Assembly (NCBI GenBank): GCA_002403175.1
Contig: DHHG01000162.1
Span: 1-21,164 of the forward strand
DNA: 21,164 nt
Direction of reading: 5' to 3'
Origin: Syntrophaceae bacterium UBA4778
GTDB lineage: Bacteria > Desulfobacterota > Syntrophia > Syntrophales > UBA4778
Part shown: in pieces, positions 14,950 to 21,164 of the stretch
How positions within the stretch are numbered: the first letter of the stretch is position 1
Layout: each line of letters begins with the position of its first letter
The notes under the pieces: model-generated
What the model was told of the DNA's origin: nothing
Databases searched by the model: none
Seen by the model: only the letters and a program-made list of their open reading frames with translations
Made by a program: the position numbers and the translations under genes

Positions 14950-15866
14950 ATAAAGACCGAGGTATCCGGAGGGATCGATTCCGTGAGCCAGACATTACCG
15001 CCGATTACGGATCTTTCGCCGATTATGGTTTCACCCCCCAGTATCGTAGCGCCGGAATAGATAATCACATCATCTTCAATAGTCGGATGCCGCTTCTTGC
15101 TGCGAAGCTGTTCAACTGCATGCTTGGGAAGGGAAAGTGCTCCAAGGGTAACGCCCTGATAAAGTCTCACCCTGTTTCCGATCACAGTTGTTTCTCCGAT
15201 TACCACACCGACTCCGTGATCTATGAAAAAACTCTCTCCGATATTGGCGCCGGGATGGATATCGATCCCTGTAATCCCATGCGCATACTCGCTCATAATA
15301 CGCGGAATCAGCGATATTTCCTGATGATGCAGCTGGTGGGCTATTCTGTAGACGCTTACTGCAAATAGACCCGGATAACAGAATACAATCTCGTCATAGC
15401 TCTTTGCAGCTGGATCTCCTTCATAGGCAGCTATGATATCCTTTGTCAGGAGCACCCTTATGTTTGGAAGTTCCCGGATGAATTTAATGGCTTCTTCACT
15501 GCCACGCTCCACACAATGCGTGCAGGGCAGATCGTGCCGGATACATTCATGCCTCAGGCACAATGCTATCTGATGCGAAAGTTCTTCATAAAGAGTTGTC
15601 GTTTCCTGTCCCAGGTAATATTCCAGATTGATCCGATCAAGACGAGTCGAAACATAATATCCCGGAAAGAGAATCCGCTGAAGCTCGTGTATAAGTCCGA
15701 TAATGGCATCTCTGGATGGGATCGGTTCGGGCCCGACGTGATCGAAGCAGCCATTATGGTTGCATGTAGCTACGAGCGCTTCTACAATTTTGGGAATTTC
15801 CTCCCTGAAGTCAGAAGATGTTCGGATCTTGGCTTTACATATATCTGTCTGGTCCTTATCTTCCAT
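14922..15866 (-). CDS. cysE: Serine O-acetyltransferase, long form, 314 aa
   Basis: Makes O-acetylserine from serine and acetyl-CoA, the entry to cysteine synthesis. The C-terminal half is a left-handed beta-helix of hexapeptide repeats with HGITGIDIHPGANIG, FIDHGVGVVIGE (catalytic Asp216-His217 region) and GNRVRLYQGVTLGA. The N-terminal helical domain (1-190) is longer than in E. coli CysE and carries a Cys set C108, C115, C118. The C-terminus ends PELILK and so lacks the final Ile that docks E. coli CysE into cysteine synthase. AGGAG lies ahead of the start on the minus strand. No cysK is seen beside it. Confidence 0.88.
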   Translation of the reverse strand: MEDKDQTDICKAKIRTSSDFREEIPKIVEALVATCNHNGCFDHVGPEPIPSRDAIIGLIHELQRILFPGYYVSTRLDRINLEYYLGQETTTLYEELSHQIALCLRHECIRHDLPCTHCVERGSEEAIKFIRELPNIRVLLTKDIIAAYEGDPAAKSYDEIVFCYPGLFAVSVYRIAHQLHHQEISLIPRIMSEYAHGITGIDIHPGANIGESFFIDHGVGVVIGETTVIGNRVRLYQGVTLGALSLPKHAVEQLRSKKRHPTIEDDVIIYSGATILGGETIIGERSVIGGNVWLTESIPPDTSVFIKKPELILK

Positions 15867-16105
15867 TAAAAAACTCCTCTTTCTATTTGCCCCTTATCTG
15901 CAATCTGGCCCGATTGGTTTAACGCCTAACCGATGGGGGAACAGTCATTCCATAACTCTGCAGAACGGAATTGAGATCGGTACATCTTGCAGCTTACCTG
16001 ACTCACATATGATCAGACCTGCTCAGGTAATGATATTCATGGATTTATTTAGTAGATCGTATCCTTTTTCTGGGTAGGAGTATAGGGGATTAACCGCTGC
16101 AGGTC

Positions 16106-16142
16106 AATAAAAACAGCCATCTGAAAAAAATACCAGAGGTGG
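16106..16142 (-). terminator. Possible terminator of pbpG
   Basis: On the minus strand CCACCTCTG pairs with CAGATGG (CC bulge), and CTGTTTTTATT follows. It lies 9 bases past the pbpG stop. Confidence 0.45.
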
Positions 16143-16150
16143 AATAATCT

Positions 16151-17119
16151 CTATATTACATAGGGAAATATTTCGGCCTTTTTCGGAGACTGAGTTAATT
16201 TTGTCATCCGTCGCGATGCCCCTGATCGCTCCATCCATTGCTTGATACGATTAGCATCTCCGAACCTGGTCAACTTGCCTTGAGCATCAAGAAGAACAAT
16301 TAAAACGGGGCGTTTGGCCAATCGAGCCTGCATGACCAGACATCTGCCCGCCTCGTCCAGGAATCCCGTTTTGGAAAGGCCGATCTGCCACCGGGAATTC
16401 CGAACAAGAGGATTGGTATTATGAAACGCCAGCGTGCGACGACCCGATTGGATGGTTGCTTCCTCGCGAGTCGTGCATTCTCTTATGAGAGGATAATTGT
16501 AAGCTGCATTGACCAGTTTGGCCAAATCGTGAGCTGAAGAGATATTGCCGCAGGAAAGTCCCGTGGGATCCGAAAAGCGTGTCTCCAGTAACCCCAGGGT
16601 ACGGGCTTTGGAATTCATGGCGTTTACAAAACTGTACTGCCCCCCCGGATAGGTTCTGCTCAAGGCATGAGCTGCCCGGTTTTCCGATGCCATCAGGGCC
16701 AGTAATAAGGCATCCTGACGTGTTAGAGAAGTACCTATCTGTAAACGCGAACGGCTGTGCCGTATAGAATCTATATCTTCACGTTCGATAATGATCTTCT
16801 CGTTGAGATCCATTTGAGCATCGAGGGTAACCATCGCTGTCATCAGCTTTGTAATGGAGGCGATGGGAACAACAGCCGTGGCATTTTTTTGGAAAAGAGA
16901 CTCTCCGGTTTGTTGATCCTCAACCAGAGCGGATTGGGACCGTAAAACAAGATTCTGAGGCGAGTTGTTGAAACGGCTTACAACAGCACGACAATGGCGA
17001 TGCTTTTTCCCGGCATGATGATGCCGCGGCGATTTCGCCAATCCAGCAGCATCCTGAATTGCCAATCCCCAAAATATCAGCACGGTACAAAACATCATCA
17101 AAAAATTTTTTTGAGCCAC
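16151..17119 (-). CDS. pbpG: D-alanyl-D-alanine endopeptidase (PBP7 / PbpG type, peptidase S11), 322 aa
   Basis: Periplasmic enzyme that cuts DD-cross-links of peptidoglycan. All three active-site motifs are present: SITK (Ser88-Lys91), SEN (145-147) and KTG (250-252). The flanks SENRAAHALSRTYPGG and KTGFLDEAGRCLVMQA match PBP7 rather than the carboxypeptidases DacA-C. A signal peptide is likely (hydrophobic 6-20, cleavage after AGLA or similar), followed by a basic His-rich linker (HHHAGKKHRH, about 33-42). The start is a GTG at 17119 after AGGAAA; no in-frame ATG is closer upstream. It lies leftward of wrbA with a 276-base gap, so it probably has its own promoter. Confidence 0.88.
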   Translation of the reverse strand: MAQKNFLMMFCTVLIFWGLAIQDAAGLAKSPRHHHAGKKHRHCRAVVSRFNNSPQNLVLRSQSALVEDQQTGESLFQKNATAVVPIASITKLMTAMVTLDAQMDLNEKIIIEREDIDSIRHSRSRLQIGTSLTRQDALLLALMASENRAAHALSRTYPGGQYSFVNAMNSKARTLGLLETRFSDPTGLSCGNISSAHDLAKLVNAAYNYPLIRECTTREEATIQSGRRTLAFHNTNPLVRNSRWQIGLSKTGFLDEAGRCLVMQARLAKRPVLIVLLDAQGKLTRFGDANRIKQWMERSGASRRMTKLTQSPKKAEIFPYVI

Positions 17120-17233
17120 ACCATTTCCTATAGAAGAGGTTTAAATAGAATTTTTCACACCACTAGGCATCGCACATAGTGCCCGTAAACACAATCGTCA
17201 ATGAGCTTCAATGCGAATGCACGCCCGTTGATC

Positions 17234-17260
17234 GCCCATGCATATGGGCTTTATCTTTTT
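17234..17260 (+). terminator. Orphan hairpin with T-rich tail in the pbpG-wrbA gap
   Basis: GCCCAT (17234-17239) and ATGGGC (17244-17249) pair over a 4-base loop, then TTTATCTTTTTTATT. It is oriented for a + transcript, yet no + gene is near. It may end a small RNA or be part of the pbpG leader. Confidence 0.3.
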
Positions 17261-17395
17261 TATTGAGACATGACAATACAAATTTATCTTTTAATAGGAC
17301 CGGAATACGCGCAGTAATTTGTAAGCGGATTCAAATATGGTTCATTTTCCGAATATAGTACTGCCGGTCCAGAATACCGGATATGATGCTGAATC

Positions 17396-18007
17396 TCAGC
17401 GAACCAGCTTTGCGGTGATCTCTGCGACGTGTTTTCCCTGATACCGGGCAGCGCTCAATTCATTCTCGCTGGGCATCCGTTCACCTTTATTTCCGGCAAT
17501 GGTGGAAGCTCCGTAAGGAGAGCCTCCTGTTATTTCATCAATGCGCATCTGACCTGCAAAGGCATACGGCAGACCGACAATAATCATTCCCTGATGCAAA
17601 AGAGTTGTATGAAAGCTGAGAATCGTCGATTCCTGACCGCCATGCTGGGTAGCGCTGCTGCAGAAAACACTGCCCACCTTTCCGACCAGCGCACCTTTCA
17701 CCCACAATCCACCCGTCGCATCCAGAAACTGGCGCATTTGTCCGCACATATTGCCGAATCGGGTCGGCGTACCAAATATAATGGCATCTGCCGTGGCCAG
17801 GTCTTCTACCTTGCAGATTGGAATATGAGCCATGCCCTTTTGGGCCTCAATGGCTCCCATTTTCCCCAATACCTCCTGCGAGAGCGTTTCCGGCACGCGA
17901 TAGAGTTGCACATCCGCATCTTCGACCTGACTCGCCCCTTCTTTCACCGATTCCGCCATTCTGAAAACATGACCGTACAACGAGTAGAACACGACGAATA
18001 TTTTCAT
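17396..18007 (-). CDS. wrbA: NAD(P)H:quinone oxidoreductase / flavodoxin-like WrbA, 203 aa
   Basis: FMN protein that reduces quinones by two electrons and so limits oxidative stress; a tetramer in known cases. WrbA hallmarks: an N-terminal FMN loop [13 protein letters not shown] (7-19), [23 protein letters not shown] (about 80-101), [12 protein letters not shown] (about 115-126) and [12 protein letters not shown] near the end. Length is that of E. coli WrbA. AAGGAGG precedes the start on the minus strand. Upstream of it lies the ferritin-like gene, 96 bases away and in the same direction, so the two may share a stress response. Confidence 0.92.
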   Translation of the reverse strand: MKIFVVFYSLYGHVFRMAESVKEGASQVEDADVQLYRVPETLSQEVLGKMGAIEAQKGMAHIPICKVEDLATADAIIFGTPTRFGNMCGQMRQFLDATGGLWVKGALVGKVGSVFCSSATQHGGQESTILSFHTTLLHQGMIIVGLPYAFAGQMRIDEITGGSPYGASTIAGNKGERMPSENELSAARYQGKHVAEITAKLVR

Positions 18008-18103
18008 GCTGTTCCTCCTTTCCGGTGCTGTACATTGAAGGTTTTCAACCTAAAATGCTTTCCCTTGCCTGCGCGCTTCTGAACAAATTCCTTGAATGAA
18101 AAT

Positions 18104-18640
18104 TTACTGGGCCTGCCCTGTTACAAAACCCTTCGAAGGGGGACCGCTATCGGCGGGCGTTCCCGCAATCTGGGCAAGGTATGAAGGGCCGAGCTTTTTG
18201 ATATGCTCGTCCACATTTTGAAAATAATTGAAATGGATCTGCTCTTCGTCAACAAGGGATTCAAAGAGCTTCATGCTGGTACTGTCGCCGTTTTCCCGGC
18301 ATAGCTGCAGAAATTGATTGTAGATGTCTATGGTATCATCTTCCAGACCGGCATTGAAGAGAAAAATAGCTTCTACATCTTGCCCTTTTTCTATTTTATC
18401 AGCCAGCTCCGCCGTCGGTTCTCCACCGAGTTCCTTAATGCGTTCCGCAAGCATCTCCGCATGACGCATTTCATCGATCGCAATCAATTTTACTTTGACG
18501 GCCAGATCGCCGTAGTCCATATCGTCCAGGTTATAGTGTTGATTCATGTATTGGTGAATCGCCTGCAGCTCCATCGACCGTGCCTTATTCAGTACTTGAA
18601 TTACATTCTGCTTCCGCTGTTCCCTGGAATTCTGAACCAT
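18104..18640 (-). CDS. Bacterioferritin-like diiron protein, 178 aa
   Basis: Four-helix ferritin fold with a complete diiron site: Glu24 in the first helix, E57-x-x-H60 (DEMRHAE), Glu100 and E133-x-x-H136 (EEQIH). Met58 sits at the place of the heme-binding Met of bacterioferritin (DEMKHA in E. coli), so heme binding between subunits is likely. Such proteins store iron and detoxify H2O2 or O2. A 20-residue Pro/Gly-rich tail follows the last helix (about 158-178). AAGGAGG precedes the start. Neighbours are wrbA and a ferredoxin-domain gene, which fits iron/redox defence. Confidence 0.85.
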   Translation of the reverse strand: MVQNSREQRKQNVIQVLNKARSMELQAIHQYMNQHYNLDDMDYGDLAVKVKLIAIDEMRHAEMLAERIKELGGEPTAELADKIEKGQDVEAIFLFNAGLEDDTIDIYNQFLQLCRENGDSTSMKLFESLVDEEQIHFNYFQNVDEHIKKLGPSYLAQIAGTPADSGPPSKGFVTGQAQ

Positions 18641-18752
18641 AAGACCTCCTTGATCAAGTTATATACGAATCGTCTACCTCTCTCATCCCAGAACAGAACT
18701 AATGAAAAAAAATTTTTCCTCACCTTTGAATGCCGGCTCTCCCATTCGAACC

Positions 18753-19787
18753 CTACACCCTGACCAGCCGATATGCCTTTTTACCCAATCCAATCTCTTC
18801 CGAATAATCAAGAATGTGCTGTCCTTCGACCCCTGTCACTTTTTTGAAAATGTTACCATCTTTCTCCACAACAAGATCATAGGCCGCCTGATCGCATGCA
18901 ACCGGATCGGTTGAGGCCACAATTCCGACATCGCGCCCGATGATTCTCGTATCTGCCATACAGTCGCAATCTTTCGAGATGTTATTGATGAAGGTGATGC
19001 AAATACATTTTTTGTTCTTCAGAACACCAAAGGCATATTCGGCACATCTCTCCTGAACCTCAATATTCGTAGCACCCGACCAGGGTATAGCGATTGCCTC
19101 CTGGTCGCAAACGGAAATACACTTCGCGCATCCGATGCATTTATCTTCGTCGATCAATGCCCGATCACCCTCTATCGTGATGGCATCCGCCGCGCAATTC
19201 TCAACGCACTGTTCACAAGCTATGCAGGAAATCCCGACGGACAATTTTATTTTCGAGTGCATTTCCAGCTTGCCGGCCCGCGATCCGCTTCCCATTCCGA
19301 TATTTTTGATGGCGCCTCCGAAACCAAACAACATGTGGCCCTTTAAATGAGAGATGGCGACAATTGCATCTGCGTCGGCTATTTGTCGGCCAATTTTCAC
19401 CGAGGCAAAGATTTTTTTTCCGATTTCCACATGCTCTTCATCATCTCCATGTTCACCATCAGCAATGAGAATAGGGGTTTCCAGTGAGCCGAATCCATGC
19501 TCCATGGCGATCTTAAGATGATCCGTCGCGTTGAGCCTCATTCCTCTATAGAGAGTATTGGCATCTGTCAGAAAAAAATTATCCGTACGTATTTTCAGCG
19601 AATCGATGACCGGTTTGATATTCTGGGGAGAAACAAATCGGGAGTTGCCCTTTTCGCCAAAGTGCACTTTAATGGCAACCTTGTCGCTTTTCCCTATATC
19701 TCCGTTTTCACATTGGCAGGTTTTTTCAAACAGTTCCTTAATAACGGCAGTATCGAATCTTTCAGAAAAAAAGACAACCGGTTCCAT
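18753..19787 (-). CDS. DUF362 protein with two [4Fe-4S] ferredoxin motifs, 344 aa
   Basis: DUF362-type protein: KVAIKVHFGEKGNSRFVSP near 36-54, HLKGHMLFGFGGAIKNIGMG (147-166) and ASTDPVACDQAAYDLV near the C-terminus. Between them lie two cluster motifs, C188/191/194/198 and C217/220/223/227, so a bacterial-ferredoxin insert sits in the middle. The family is common in anaerobes and its reaction is not established; a redox role is likely. No signal peptide is seen, so it appears cytoplasmic. GGGAGG precedes the start on the minus strand. The DUF4337 gene ends 53 bases upstream. Confidence 0.85.
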   Translation of the reverse strand: MEPVVFFSERFDTAVIKELFEKTCQCENGDIGKSDKVAIKVHFGEKGNSRFVSPQNIKPVIDSLKIRTDNFFLTDANTLYRGMRLNATDHLKIAMEHGFGSLETPILIADGEHGDDEEHVEIGKKIFASVKIGRQIADADAIVAISHLKGHMLFGFGGAIKNIGMGSGSRAGKLEMHSKIKLSVGISCIACEQCVENCAADAITIEGDRALIDEDKCIGCAKCISVCDQEAIAIPWSGATNIEVQERCAEYAFGVLKNKKCICITFINNISKDCDCMADTRIIGRDVGIVASTDPVACDQAAYDLVVEKDGNIFKKVTGVEGQHILDYSEEIGLGKKAYRLVRV

Positions 19788-19840
19788 AATAGCCTCCCGT
19801 AGGTTTTACGCTTCCATAGAGGACGAACGCGCCGATATTT

Positions 19841-20371
19841 TTAATAGAACAAATAGTACGCGTCCAGAAAGAAAAATACCCAGCCGGCTGTAACAATCAG
19901 ACCGATATACCACAGATATTTCTGTCTGGTCAGGGCGGAAACCGAAGAAAGCATGATTCCGATCTGGAGAAAAATAAGGCTGTAACCAAAATTGCCGCCT
20001 CTTTGCTGGGCATCCTCTTTTTGTTTGGAATGGCCCTCCGCCAGTTTCTTAATTTCTTCCTTTTCTTTGTCGTACCTTTTAATATTTTTCTCATAAGAAG
20101 CCAGCAGTTCTTCATATTTTGCTTGCGCCTCTTTGGGAAGCATCGGCTGGCATAGGCGTTCCAGCTCAAGTTTCTGCTTCTGAATTTCGTAAGTATGTTG
20201 TTTAATGCTTTTTGCCTGAAAATAGGCCCATTGATTGCTTTCCAGCCCCTGTTGCAGAATAGCACGCGATGAATACTTCCCTAAATACAAAGTTGTGATT
20301 GCCGCAAAGACCGCCAGCAAAGCAGTTGTCAGGGCGATACCTTTTAGCCATTTATCTTTTTGATCCGTCAT
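19841..20371 (-). CDS. DUF4337-family membrane protein, 176 aa
   Basis: The start is set at 20371, just after TTGGAGG on the minus strand; an in-frame ATG at 20410 exists but lacks a site. One helix at 10-28 (ALTTALLAVFAAITTLYLG) is followed by KYSSRAILQQ..NQWAYFQAKSIKQ, the mark of the family, a charged coiled-coil-like stretch (60-120), and two helices at about 130-147 and 152-170. Function unknown. It leads the leftward group, followed by the DUF362 gene, and is divergent from the OmpA-type gene. Confidence 0.75.
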   Translation of the reverse strand: MTDQKDKWLKGIALTTALLAVFAAITTLYLGKYSSRAILQQGLESNQWAYFQAKSIKQHTYEIQKQKLELERLCQPMLPKEAQAKYEELLASYEKNIKRYDKEKEEIKKLAEGHSKQKEDAQQRGGNFGYSLIFLQIGIMLSSVSALTRQKYLWYIGLIVTAGWVFFFLDAYYLFY

Positions 20372-20613
20372 GAAATCCTCCAAAAATCCTGATTCTACCC
20401 GGAGAGGCAATTCTCCACTATAAATCTGCGCTACATTGTATCCGGTAAACCATACTTAATTTTCCTATCATTCACAAGATCAAAGAGATTTCGGTCCGGT
20501 ATTTATTAAAGCAGACCCGGTGAAAACAATTGAAAACGAGGTATAAACCTGTTAATGAATTTAGGGTAGTGCTGATATGCAATTTTAGTGAAATCAACAA
20601 TGGGAGAGACAAA

Positions 20614-21164
20614 ATGATAAAGGGTATGGCCAGATGGTCGGTGGTTATCGCTTTTCTTTTAGCCGTGAGCGGGTGCATGGTTACGAAAGGGACCTATCTA
20701 AAGAAAGTGGATGAAAATGAAACGTTAAAGAAACAGATCGCCGCTGCAAATATCCTCAATGAAAATCAGAAAAAAGAGATCAACAGGCAAACAGGGGAAA
20801 TCTCCGAGCTGAATAATATTCTGATAGCGAAGCAGGATGACCTATCTAAAAAAATAGCCGAACAACGCTCTCAGAATGCTCTATTGAAAAAAGAAATAGG
20901 AGATCTGCAGAAGAGCAAGGAGGAAAAAATCCAGGAAGTCAGCAAGACCTATGGAGAGATGCTCGAGAAAATGAAATCTGAAGTTGCAAAAGGGCAGGTC
21001 ACGATCACAGAGCTCAAAGGCAAGCTGACTGTAAACATGGTGGAAGCGATTCTGTTCGATTCCGGAAAGGCAGAAGTCAAATCAGACGGACTGAAAGTCC
21101 TCGGCAAGGTTACCGATGTACTTAAGAACGTAAAAGATAAATCCATCCGAATCGAGGGGCACAC
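20614..21164 (+). CDS. OmpA-family lipoprotein with coiled coil, 3' truncated by the window
   Basis: ATG 20614 follows GGGAGAG and opens a frame that continues to the window end (183 codons seen). The N-terminus is a lipoprotein signal with lipobox V-S-G-C (Cys21). Residues about 33-125 are rich in K, E, Q and heptad-like Leu/Ile, a long coiled coil. From about 150 the OmpA C-terminal peptidoglycan-binding domain begins: MVEAILFDSGKAEVKSDG and, at the edge, IRIEGH. Likely outer-membrane lipoprotein that binds peptidoglycan. The rest of the domain is outside the window. Confidence 0.85.
   Translation, partial: MIKGMARWSVVIAFLLAVSGCMVTKGTYLKKVDENETLKKQIAAANILNENQKKEINRQTGEISELNNILIAKQDDLSKKIAEQRSQNALLKKEIGDLQKSKEEKIQEVSKTYGEMLEKMKSEVAKGQVTITELKGKLTVNMVEAILFDSGKAEVKSDGLKVLGKVTDVLKNVKDKSIRIEGH

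Noticed and set aside
15760..16077. A + strand ORF over the cysE start and the gap after it
   Set aside because: It is antisense to cysE for a third of its length, has no ribosome-binding site of note and no recognisable domain.

Overview
The window looks like a chromosomal segment of an anaerobic, Gram-negative bacterium. The best guess is a syntrophic or sulfate-reducing Desulfobacterota lineage (Syntrophus-like), but this rests on gene content only. Evidence for anaerobic life: ATP-driven radical reductase/dehydratase genes (HgdB/Bcr family with activators), an aldehyde:ferredoxin oxidoreductase and polyferredoxins. Evidence for an outer membrane: MltA, PbpG and an OmpA-type lipoprotein. 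No rRNA, tRNA, CRISPR array, insertion sequence or phage gene was seen.

Left region (1-6050, all +): a benzoyl-CoA reductase / 2-hydroxyacyl-CoA dehydratase-type locus. It holds the 3' part of a canonical HgdB-family subunit, a small unknown ORF, two full-length tandem paralogues of a divergent HgdB-family subunit (468 and 478 aa), and two short ATPase activators of the BcrA/BcrD/HgdC type joined by overlapping stops and starts. The gap between the two large paralogues holds what looks like a decayed N-terminal fragment of a third copy. The order (reductase subunits, then two activators) resembles bcrCBAD, with an extra large subunit.

Middle region (6434-10987, all +): an ABM-fold small protein, a short GMC-type flavoprotein, an AOR-family tungsten/molybdenum oxidoreductase and an adjacent four-cluster ferredoxin, ending in a strong hairpin. 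Read together, the flavoprotein could oxidise an alcohol, AOR could oxidise the aldehyde and reduce ferredoxin, and the activators could use that ferredoxin plus ATP to drive the acyl-CoA reductase or dehydratase. This is an inference; no CoA ligase is in the window and the substrate is unknown.

Right region (11211-21164): ordinary cell functions on both strands. These are a HAD hydrolase (-), MltA lipoprotein (+), SemiSWEET transporter (+), crotonase-family enzyme (+), serine acetyltransferase (-), PbpG endopeptidase (-), then a leftward run of WrbA, a bacterioferritin-like protein, a DUF362 ferredoxin protein and a DUF4337 membrane protein. Divergent from these is an OmpA-family lipoprotein cut by the window end. 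WrbA, the ferritin-like protein and the DUF362 protein suggest iron/redox housekeeping.
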